Of a stretch of 8,814 nt of DNA, positions 1 to 6,152 are shown one piece after another. Each line of letters begins with the position of its first letter. Position 1 is the stretch's first letter. The stretch is from Bacillota bacterium (lineage in GTDB: Bacteria; Bacillota; Clostridia; Acetivibrionales; DSM-1351). Under the pieces are notes generated by a model. It was not told the DNA's origin. It ran no database searches and saw nothing but the letters and a program-made list of their open reading frames with translations. The stretch spans positions 1 to 8,814 of the forward strand of contig JAEYNY010000175.1 of NCBI GenBank assembly GCA_023412275.1. Direction: 5' to 3'. The position numbers were made by a program, and so were the translations under genes.

Positions 1-240
1 AGCCCCAGTGGCTCCTCTAGAACCCGCAGCGCCGGTAGCCCCAGTGGCTCCTCTAGCACCCGCAGCGCCGGTAGCCCCGGTAGCGCCTCTAGCACCCGCA
101 GCGCCGGTAGCCCCGGTAGCGCCTCTAGCACCCGCAGCGCCGGTAGCCCCAGTGGCGCCTCTAGCACCCGCAGCGCCGGTAGCCCCAGTAGCTCCTCTAG
201 CACCCGCAGCGCCAGTAGCTCCAGTGGCTCCTCTAGCACC
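1..240 (-). repeat. 36-bp tandem repeat encoding the collagen-like GARGATGATGAA unit
   Basis: Six full 36-bp units (240 down to 25) and the first 24 bp of a seventh lie in the frame of the collagen-like gene. Each codes for four Gly-X-Y triplets: GAR, GAT, GAT, GAA. The units differ mainly at third positions (GCC/GCT, GGA/GGC/GGG, ACT/ACC). One residue change is visible: Ser replaces Ala in the leftmost unit (GSR). The array continues past the left edge, so the copy number is unknown. Arrays like this commonly change length by slippage or recombination; a whole-unit change would keep the frame. Confidence 0.93.
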
Positions 241-789
241 CTCGGCGCCGGTAGGTCCGGTTGGCCCGGTAGGTCCGGTTGGCCCGGTAGGTCCTGTAGG
301 TCCGGTTGGCCCTGTAGGTTCGGATGCAGCTGTCAAGGATACATCATCCACAAGGACACTAACACCACTCGAATCTCCCTGTTTACTTATAGAAACAATA
401 GCATAAACAGTTCCGGCCGGGGCAGAAGCGGTTGTACCCGTGAATTCCTGCCAACTATTCGACGAAGCATCAGGAAGTGTAGCGGGAGAGATACTAATTA
501 CATGGCCAAGACCAAGGTAATTATAGCTAGCATCAAAGTAAGCTATAGTAATTGAAGTAAGTGGATTTGGCAGTACTCCTACTTTAGCTAGGAAAGCGGA
601 GAATTCACAAGGTTTACTAAAATCTGCATCAATTATCTGATAAATAGTCGAGGTTGTACCTCCACTTAGTAACTGTGCAGAAAACGTGCCTGAATGGCTA
701 AAGGCGGATGATACTACTGCATTGAAAGAGTTCCAAGGGGGGAAGGCTCCGGTTTCAAAACCGCCATTTATGATAACATTAGTAGACAT
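1..789 (-). CDS. Collagen-like surface protein with N-terminal non-collagen domain (3' end beyond the window)
   Basis: This open frame starts at the ATG at 789 and stays open to the left edge, giving 263 residues with no stop, so the C-terminus is missing. Residues 1-155 form a beta-rich non-collagen domain opening MSTNVIINGGFETGAFPPW and closing VLVDDVSL. This resembles the carbohydrate-binding-like NTTRR-F1 domain that precedes triple-helical repeats in Firmicutes proteins; that match is from memory. From about residue 158 every third residue is Gly: eight PTG triplets, then repeated GARGATGATGAA units. There is no signal peptide or membrane segment, as in BclA-type exosporium proteins, so a spore-surface or exosporium fibre is plausible but unproven. 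The start is supported by AAGGAGGT 11 nt upstream. The repeat is much richer in GC than the flanking DNA. The divergent neighbour encodes a glycosyltransferase-methyltransferase, suggesting the threonines of the stalk are modified. The collagen-like call is firm; the spore location is inference. Confidence 0.9.
   Translation of the reverse strand, partial: MSTNVIINGGFETGAFPPWNSFNAVVSSAFSHSGTFSAQLLSGGTTSTIYQIIDADFSKPCEFSAFLAKVGVLPNPLTSITIAYFDASYNYLGLGHVISISPATLPDASSNSWQEFTGTTASAPAGTVYAIVSISKQGDSSGVSVLVDDVSLTAASEPTGPTGPTGPTGPTGPTGPTGPTGAEGARGATGATGAAGARGATGATGAAGARGATGATGAAGARGATGATGAAGARGATGATGAAGARGATGATGAAGSRGATGA
247..318 (-). repeat. PTG triplet tract (eight Pro-Thr-Gly codon triplets)
   Basis: Residues 158-181 of the collagen-like protein are eight consecutive PTG triplets. 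The DNA is built on an approximate 18-bp unit of alternating CCTACCGGG and CCAACCGGA. It joins the N-terminal domain to the GARGATGATGAA array through the triplet GAE. Proline in the X position should favour triple-helix formation, and threonine in Y is a possible O-glycosylation site; both points rest on general knowledge of bacterial collagens. Confidence 0.9.
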
Positions 790-800
790 TTTTTGTTGTT

Positions 801-808
801 ACCTCCTT
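801..808 (-). promoter_or_regulatory. Ribosome binding site of the collagen-like gene
   Basis: AAGGAGGT on the minus strand, a near-perfect Shine-Dalgarno match, lies 11 nt before the ATG at 789. It fixes the start of the collagen-like gene and suggests strong translation. Confidence 0.88.
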
Positions 809-824
809 AAAAGTCTTTAACTAG

Positions 825-849
825 GCATACTAGCGAATATTTAGTATGC
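825..849. repeat. Short inverted repeat GCATACTA / TAGTATGC
   Basis: A perfect 8-bp inverted repeat (825-832 and 842-849) with a 9-nt spacer overlaps the minus-strand promoter-like motif and lies upstream of the collagen-like RBS. It could be an operator half-site pair or a weak hairpin in the leader. Lacking a U-tract, it does not look like a terminator. Confidence 0.5.
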
Positions 850-854
850 TTCGT
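838..854 (-). promoter_or_regulatory. Putative promoter element of the collagen-like gene, paired with the copy at 934-949
   Basis: The minus strand reads ACGAAGCATACTAAATA about 50 nt upstream of the collagen-like start. Nearly the same word, ACGAAGCATATAAATA, lies on the plus strand about 35 nt upstream of the divergent gene. A perfect 10-bp inverted repeat (845-854 with 934-943) is the core. The GCATA core loosely recalls the CATA of -10 elements read by the mother-cell sporulation sigma factors SigE and SigK, but neither full consensus is met. No sigma factor is assigned. Confidence 0.45.
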
Positions 855-933
855 TACAGTATATGGGTGTATAGTGCAATTTGTTCCTTATGTTAACAAA
901 AAACATTAAAAAGTGACGTTATGTGTAACATAT

Positions 934-949
934 ACGAAGCATATAAATA
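934..949 (+). promoter_or_regulatory. Putative promoter element of the glycosyltransferase-methyltransferase gene
   Basis: ACGAAGCATATAAATA on the plus strand is the mirror partner of 838-854. It lies 34 nt before the ATG at 984, a position suited to a -10 region with a short leader. Finding the same word at a similar distance before both divergent starts suggests recognition by the same factor and expression at the same stage. Whether it is a -10 element or an operator cannot be told from the sequence. Confidence 0.45.
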
Positions 950-983
950 GTAACAGACAAATTTATATTGATTTGAGGTTATC

Positions 984-3872
984 ATGGGTGACAATAATGT
1001 AAAACTAGCTATATTTTCAAAAGGCGATGATAAATTCATCCAGGATATAGCTAATAAACTGTCAGTACATTATGAGATAAAAAAAATAACTATAAACATG
1101 TTGCACATGGAAAAATTGGAAGAATGGATGAACTGGACTGATATTTGCTGGTTTGAATGGTGTGATGAGCTTTTGATATATGCTAGCAAACTCGATATCG
1201 CTAAAGAAAAAAAATTAATTTGCAGACTGCACAGTTATGAGGCATTTACAAATTATCCGGCAAGGGTTAATTGGAATTGTGTTGATAGCCTCGTATTCGT
1301 ATCAGAAACAATACGTAGTTATGCAATTAACACTTTCGGAATAGATGAAAAAATTACTACAGTAATACCAAACGGGGTGGACTTATCACAGTTCAACTTT
1401 GAGAATAGAAGCTCAGGATTTAATGTTGCATATGTGGGATATATTAATTACAAAAAAGGGCCAATGCTGCTTTTACAGGCATTCAAAGCACTACATGATT
1501 GTGATAGCCGATATAAGTTTTACATAGCAGGTCAGTTTCAAGACTCCAGATACTTATTGTATTTCAAACAAATGGTAACTGAGTTGGGGTTGGAAAAAAA
1601 CTATTACTTTGAAGGTTGGCAAAAGAATCTTGATAAATGGCTGGAGAATAAAAATTACATATTATGCACAAGCGTACTGGAATCTCAGAATATGAGTGTA
1701 ATGCAGGCAATGGCGAAAGGTATAAAGCCGGTTATACATAATTTTGTGGGTGCATCAGAGATTTATCCTCAAAAATATTTGTGGAATACAGTTAATGAGG
1801 CTACATTGAAAATTAGAGAAAACGAATACGATTCTGATGAATACAGAAATTTTGTTGCTGATAATTACTCGTTGGATATGCAGCTCAAATCGATGATGTC
1901 TTTACTGGAGGATATTTCAGTCAGAAATAAACACATTACAGGCTTTGATTATAAGGATTATTGGAATAAGAGACTAAATTCAAAATTCGACATCGAGGGG
2001 GTGGGTTTTATTGGACTAGGTGAGTTATATAACCAATTTCTTTATAAGAATAGAATTGATTTGCTGGATGCAATATTAAATAAATTATTTGATAATATCA
2101 ACAGTAAAAGAGTTTTGGAATTAGGCCCCGGAACCGGTATTTTTACGGAACTATTCCATAATAAAAAAGTCGCCGTATATGAAGCTGTCGACATTTCTGA
2201 AAAGTCAGTTTCGGAATTGAGTAAAGCATACCCGGGATATATATTCAAAAATGGTGATATTAGCGATGAAACCTACTATAACGGAAAATTTGATGTAATA
2301 TTTGCTGCCGATGTATTGCTTCATTTAACAGATGAGACAAGGTATAAAAAAGTATTGGAAAATATCTCAACTCATCTTAACACTAACGGATTTTGCATTA
2401 TACTTGACCCGGTAAGTGTTTTACAGGTAAAAAGTAACTCACCCCATATGGTAATAAGAGATAGGGAGTATATAGAAAAAATCTTGGAAGCTTGCGGTTT
2501 GGAACTGGTGGAAATGCTTCCGGTTTCGTACTTTATGAACTACCCATTTGACAAGGATTTGGCGGGAAAATCCGGAGAAGCTGCTATGCAATTGTTTAAT
2601 ACCCTTCCTGAAATATTCAAGGACAGTGAATTGAGTAACCATGAGAAAAATATTATAGGGGAGTACCTGATGTTAAAAGATAGACAGCTGACATGCAACA
2701 AGAATATGGGACTAACAGAAAAGCTCCTTATTATTAAAAACAAAACAAACCCTTGCAAAACAAGGATTAAGCTACAGGAAATATATGATACTAACAGTAT
2801 TAGAGAGCAACTTTCCTTGATTGACAATCAAATAAAACAAAATCAAAAATTGTGGCATAAATTTTCAGGGAAAGAAGATATTCTTAGACTTCTTGAAAAG
2901 GACGATAATCCCACCTTTGAATATACATACGATAAGTTGAATGAGTTTATCTCCTATAAAACTAACGATTTTGACACTTTTGATTTTACAACTGCTCAAA
3001 TAATCATAGGTAAAAGAGAGAAATTCGGCAGATATGAATTAATAGAATTTATCTTAAATAACAGTCAGGATAAAAAGTTAATTATAAATAATATCTGGTA
3101 TGACTTATACAACAAAGCTTATATACTTCCCCAGCAGATTAAAAATAGCAAAAACTCTGATGAAATCCTATCATTAACGGCAAATATTTTAAAAAAAGAG
3201 GCAGTATATAAGAACAATATTTCAGGCTTTATACCAGACCCGGAAATTAAGGCAGAGGTAGAGGAGAATTATCTTGCCTATATGTGGGAAAGAGGAATAC
3301 CGGCTTCACAATTTCTTCCCTTGAATGTGTACCTGAGAATTGCTGAGAGATATACCTTTGCCTCCGCTTTCATGAATAATGGAAGTAAGGTTTTGGAAGC
3401 GCCATGTGGCTTCGGTTATGGCGCTGCATATTTGTCAAAGGTGTGCAATAGTGTAGAGGCAATGGATGTTGCAGAGGACAATATAAGATTTGCAAAGCAG
3501 GCCTACAGACAGTCAAATATACATTGGAATAGAGGTGATGTTACCTGTCTACCCTATCGTGCCGGGGAATTTGATGTATATGTTTCATTTGAAGTATTTG
3601 AACATCTTCCCGTTGATATAACAGTTAAGCACGTAGAAGAAGCATACAGGGTTTTGAATAAAGGGGGAAAGTTTATTATATCTACACCAAACAAAGCAAT
3701 GAGAAGAAATGTTCATAATCCTTTTCATATAAAAGAGTATGAAATTGAAGAATTCAGTACAATCCTCAGCAAAGTATATGATAAGGTTGATTTTTATTCA
3801 GTGGAGAATTATAAGGTAGAAAAAGGGGTAAAGATGACTGCATATAACATGATAGCAGTCTGTGAAAAATAA
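984..3872 (+). CDS. Three-domain modification enzyme: GT4-like glycosyltransferase plus two SAM-dependent methyltransferases
   Basis: The product is a 962-residue protein, probably cytosolic: no signal peptide or membrane helix is seen. Residues 1-315 are a GT-B, GT4-like glycosyltransferase with IPNGVD (128-133), the AYVGYINYKKGP strand-loop and the C-terminal acidic helix ESQNMSVMQAMAKG (from 233). In the usual E-x7-E motif the second Glu is Gln241. Residues about 320-545 hold a class I methyltransferase: motif I VLELGPGTG (377-385), then FDVIFAADVLLHL (from 436). Residues about 590-780 match nothing I recognise. Residues about 785-962 are a second class I methyltransferase: VLEAPCGFGYG (803-813) and FDVYVSFEVFEHLP (from 863). 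The start is the ATG at 984 with GAGGT 4 nt upstream. It is divergent from the collagen-like gene and shares a promoter motif with it, so transfer and methylation of sugars on that protein is the favoured role. Sugar donor, acceptor and methylation target are unknown. Polysaccharide synthesis is an alternative. Confidence 0.85.
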   Translation: MGDNNVKLAIFSKGDDKFIQDIANKLSVHYEIKKITINMLHMEKLEEWMNWTDICWFEWCDELLIYASKLDIAKEKKLICRLHSYEAFTNYPARVNWNCVDSLVFVSETIRSYAINTFGIDEKITTVIPNGVDLSQFNFENRSSGFNVAYVGYINYKKGPMLLLQAFKALHDCDSRYKFYIAGQFQDSRYLLYFKQMVTELGLEKNYYFEGWQKNLDKWLENKNYILCTSVLESQNMSVMQAMAKGIKPVIHNFVGASEIYPQKYLWNTVNEATLKIRENEYDSDEYRNFVADNYSLDMQLKSMMSLLEDISVRNKHITGFDYKDYWNKRLNSKFDIEGVGFIGLGELYNQFLYKNRIDLLDAILNKLFDNINSKRVLELGPGTGIFTELFHNKKVAVYEAVDISEKSVSELSKAYPGYIFKNGDISDETYYNGKFDVIFAADVLLHLTDETRYKKVLENISTHLNTNGFCIILDPVSVLQVKSNSPHMVIRDREYIEKILEACGLELVEMLPVSYFMNYPFDKDLAGKSGEAAMQLFNTLPEIFKDSELSNHEKNIIGEYLMLKDRQLTCNKNMGLTEKLLIIKNKTNPCKTRIKLQEIYDTNSIREQLSLIDNQIKQNQKLWHKFSGKEDILRLLEKDDNPTFEYTYDKLNEFISYKTNDFDTFDFTTAQIIIGKREKFGRYELIEFILNNSQDKKLIINNIWYDLYNKAYILPQQIKNSKNSDEILSLTANILKKEAVYKNNISGFIPDPEIKAEVEENYLAYMWERGIPASQFLPLNVYLRIAERYTFASAFMNNGSKVLEAPCGFGYGAAYLSKVCNSVEAMDVAEDNIRFAKQAYRQSNIHWNRGDVTCLPYRAGEFDVYVSFEVFEHLPVDITVKHVEEAYRVLNKGGKFIISTPNKAMRRNVHNPFHIKEYEIEEFSTILSKVYDKVDFYSVENYKVEKGVKMTAYNMIAVCEK

Positions 3873-3877
3873 GGAGG

Positions 3878-4181
3878 GGGTTGTTTCAAAACATAAAGTT
3901 TTCTGTTTTAACACTGGTACTCCCGTATAAAATTATATCAATGATTGCTTTCAAGATATTTGCAAGAGTTTATATCGGCTCATCTTTGGATATTTTACCG
4001 TCGCTCACATTCATCGTCCATGATTCATTGTGTCGCTAAAAATTACATCGTGTAATTTTTTCGGTAAAATATCCATATTCGCCGATAAACACCTGCAAAT
4101 ATCTTTAATCAAGCTTCCATTGATACAATTTATACTCATAAGTACAGATTAATAAAGAAAAAATTAATTTTGCAACAACCC
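3878..4181. mobile_element. 304-bp foldback element with terminal inverted repeats (MITE-like)
   Basis: The ends are GGGTTGTTTCAAAA (3878-3891) and TTTTGCAACAACCC (4168-4181), an inverted pair matching at 13 of 14 positions. Further matched blocks run inward in mirrored order: TATCAATG (3936-3943) with CATTGATA (4118-4125); AAGATATTTGCA (3953-3964) with TGCAAATATCTT (4094-4105); GGATATTTTACCG (3988-4000) with CGGTAAAATATCC (4062-4074). The arms are about 120 bp and surround a 61-bp centre with its own perfect palindrome. No transposase is encoded, so this is a non-autonomous element or relic. The tips resemble the GG-x-x-TGTTGCAAA ends of several insertion sequence families, but the family is not assigned. 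No target-site duplication is seen. It fills nearly the whole gap between two convergent genes. Confidence 0.78.
4038..4060. terminator. Central AT-rich hairpin, possible bidirectional terminator
   Basis: A perfect 10-bp stem (AAAAATTACA at 4038-4047, TGTAATTTTT at 4051-4060) has a 3-nt loop and gives a T-run on both strands. It sits at the core of the foldback element, between genes that converge from left and right, with no better terminator after either. The stem has only one G-C pair, so alone it is weak; the surrounding arms could extend the RNA fold. Confidence 0.4.
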
Positions 4182-4204
4182 TTGTATAATATGAAAAACC
4201 TGTG

Positions 4205-4975
4205 TTATTTTATAGATTGTTTAATCTTGCTGACATAATCAAATAGAGGTGTTGCAGCATCAATACCGTATTGTTCAATAATTTTTACAATAGCACTTCC
4301 AACAATAATCCCATCAGCATATTTAGAAATTTCTGATGCCTGCTGAGGGGTAGATATACCGAACCCAACAGCTACCGGAACATTAGTGGCAGACCTGACA
4401 GAGGATACAATTGACTTAAGGTCTGTTTTTATTTCACTTCGTACACCTGTAACTCCCTTTGAGGATACACAGTAGACAAATCCCTTTGCACAGGAAGCTA
4501 ACTTGTTAATACGTTCCTCAGAGGTAGGTGCAATTAATGATATGATATCAACATTATATTTATCACTAAAAGGCATCAGTTCGCTTTTTTCCTCAAATGG
4601 AATATCAGGAATTATAACTCCGTCAATGCCATACTCACTACATTCCCTGAAAAAGTGGTCATAACCGTAGGTGAATACAGGATTAAGATAAGTTAGAAAA
4701 ACAAGGGGGACCTGAGTCTTTTGTCTTATTCTTTTAACTGTTTCAAAAACTTTATCCATGGTCGTTCCGTTGGCCAATGCCCTTATGTTTGCTCTTTGAA
4801 TAACCTCGCCCTCTGCAATTGGGTCTGAAAACGGAATCCCTATTTCTATAAGGTCAGCACCCGCTTTGACCATTTCCAGAACAAATTCCTCGGTCTTTTC
4901 CAATGACGGATCACCGGCTGTAAGAAAGCCTATAAATGCCTTACCATTTTTAAACGCATTAATGATTTTACTCAT
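4205..4975 (-). CDS. trpA: Tryptophan synthase alpha subunit
   Basis: TrpA cleaves indole-3-glycerol phosphate to indole and glyceraldehyde 3-phosphate and channels indole to TrpB in an alpha2-beta2 complex. At 256 residues it is close to the usual length (about 260-270) and has a TIM-barrel pattern. Visible motifs are FIGFLTAGDPS (14-24), LIEIGIPFSDPIAEG (42-56), PDIPFEE (123-129), GFVYCVSSKGVTGVR (165-179) and VGFGIS (203-208). Glu44 matches the catalytic Glu49 of the Salmonella enzyme. Glu55 stands where that enzyme has the catalytic Asp60; a conservative change that I believe other clostridia share. The start codon overlaps the trpB stop by 8 nt, with GGGGTGAA upstream as RBS inside trpB, implying translational coupling. 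It is the last gene of the operon; the foldback element starts 23 bp past its stop. No tryptophan residues are present. Confidence 0.97.
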   Translation of the reverse strand: MSKIINAFKNGKAFIGFLTAGDPSLEKTEEFVLEMVKAGADLIEIGIPFSDPIAEGEVIQRANIRALANGTTMDKVFETVKRIRQKTQVPLVFLTYLNPVFTYGYDHFFRECSEYGIDGVIIPDIPFEEKSELMPFSDKYNVDIISLIAPTSEERINKLASCAKGFVYCVSSKGVTGVRSEIKTDLKSIVSSVRSATNVPVAVGFGISTPQQASEISKYADGIIVGSAIVKIIEQYGIDAATPLFDYVSKIKQSIK

Positions 4976-6152
4976 CTATATTCACCCCCATATATTTTGC
5001 AATTGCGGCAACATCCTTGTCTCCTCTTCCTGACAGGCAAATGACTATTATTTTGTCTTTTTCCATTTTAGGTGCAATTTTCATTGCATGAGCAACTGCA
5101 TGGGAGCTTTCAATTGCCGGAATAATACCTTCTGTTCGAGACAGATACTCAAAGGCGGCAACTGCCTCAGCATCAGTTACTGGAACATACTTGGCACGGT
5201 TTGTGTCATGCAGGGATGCATGTTCGGGACCTATACCGGGATAATCCAGTCCTGCTGATATTGAGTACACAGGAGCAATTTGCCCATACTCGTCCTGACA
5301 GAAATACGATTTCATACCGTGAAATATTCCAAGCTGTCCTTTTGCAATAGTAGCTGCATGTAATTCAGTGTCTACACCTTTTCCGGCAGCTTCACACCCT
5401 ATAAGTTCAACGGATTTGTCCCCGATAAAATCGTAAAAAAGTCCCATAGCATTACTGCCACCGCCAACACAAGCCATAGCCACATCCGGTAGTCTGCCTT
5501 CTTTCTCTAGCAATTGTTCTCTGACTTCCTTACCGATAACACTCTGATAATCTCTTACAATCATTGGGAATGGGTGAGGCCCCATAACGGAACCCAGTAC
5601 ATAAGCGGTGTCCTCCATTCTGGAAGCCCACTCACGAAAAGTCTCATTAACTGCATCTTTTAGGGTTTGTGTTCCGCTTGTAACAGGATGAACTTTTGCA
5701 CCCAAAAGCTCCATTCTGAAAACATTTAGGGCCTGACGCTTAGTATCCTCCAACCCCATAAAAATTTCACAATCCAGACCCATAAGTGCAGCAGCGGTTG
5801 CTGTAGCCACGCCATGCTGTCCTGCACCTGTCTCTGCGATTACACGCTTTTTGCCCATTTTCTTTGCCAAAAGCACCTGACCCAGAACATTGTTTATCTT
5901 GTGGGAGCCTGTGTGATTCAGGTCTTCACGCTTTAGATATATTTTTGCGCCACCCAAATCCTCTGTCATTTTTTTTGCGAAATAGAGAAGGGAGGGCCTT
6001 CCGGCGTATTCTTTCAATAAGGTATCAAGCTCCCTGTTGAAGTCAAAATCATTCTTATAGTAGTTATAACTCTCCTCGAGTTCATTTATGGTGTTCATTA
6101 AGATTTCAGGGACATATTGCCCACCATGTTTTCCATATCTGCCTTTTAGCAT
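4968..6152 (-). CDS. trpB: Tryptophan synthase beta subunit (PLP enzyme)
   Basis: TrpB condenses indole with L-serine to form L-tryptophan using pyridoxal phosphate. The 394-residue length is typical of TrpB1. The protein begins GRYGKHGGQYVPE, a family hallmark. The PLP lysine is Lys85 in HTGSHKINN; catalytic Glu107 lies in ETGAGQHGVA; the phosphate loop GGGSNA is at 230-235; SGRGDKD (374-380) is near the C-terminus. The LNHTGSHK loop and the EDTKRQALNVFRM segment that helps form the alpha-subunit contact are intact. Its ATG directly abuts the trpF TAA stop (no spacer), with AAGGAG about 10 nt upstream inside trpF, and its 3' end overlaps trpA by 8 nt. The operon gives the two subunits in adjacent, coupled reading frames, as expected for a fixed-ratio complex. 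There is one Trp residue in the protein. Confidence 0.98.
   Translation of the reverse strand: MLKGRYGKHGGQYVPEILMNTINELEESYNYYKNDFDFNRELDTLLKEYAGRPSLLYFAKKMTEDLGGAKIYLKREDLNHTGSHKINNVLGQVLLAKKMGKKRVIAETGAGQHGVATATAAALMGLDCEIFMGLEDTKRQALNVFRMELLGAKVHPVTSGTQTLKDAVNETFREWASRMEDTAYVLGSVMGPHPFPMIVRDYQSVIGKEVREQLLEKEGRLPDVAMACVGGGSNAMGLFYDFIGDKSVELIGCEAAGKGVDTELHAATIAKGQLGIFHGMKSYFCQDEYGQIAPVYSISAGLDYPGIGPEHASLHDTNRAKYVPVTDAEAVAAFEYLSRTEGIIPAIESSHAVAHAMKIAPKMEKDKIIVICLSGRGDKDVAAIAKYMGVNIDE

Noticed and set aside
1..240. Regular 36-bp repeats considered as a CRISPR array
   Set aside because: The units are directly adjacent with no unique spacers, keep one reading frame and encode Gly-X-Y triplets; no cas genes are present.
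8..406. A plus-strand open frame of 132 codons rich in Pro-Ala-Val repeats
   Set aside because: It is the antisense of the collagen-like repeat. The minus strand has a perfect RBS, a sensible N-terminal domain and Gly every third residue, while the plus frame has no RBS and only mirrors the repeat.
790..983. A riboswitch or T-box leader in the divergent gap
   Set aside because: The gap is short and AT-rich, leaders would be about 30-50 nt, and no T-box or aptamer core is seen. The trp operon leader would lie beyond the right edge.
2042..2827. Minus-strand frames of 67-95 codons inside the modification enzyme gene
   Set aside because: They overlap the methyltransferase domain coding region in antisense, have no RBS and show no recognisable protein features.
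3881..4039. A 52-codon plus-strand frame starting at TTG with GGAGG just upstream, reading as a hydrophobic peptide
   Set aside because: It lies wholly in the left arm and centre of the foldback element, the RBS spacing is only 3 nt, and base constraint is explained by the inverted repeat. It is probably a chance frame, though such frames are sometimes annotated in multicopy elements.
4182..4204. A classical intrinsic terminator directly after trpA
   Set aside because: The 23 bp between the trpA stop and the foldback element contain a short T-run on the minus strand but no stem, so any terminator must lie in the element itself.
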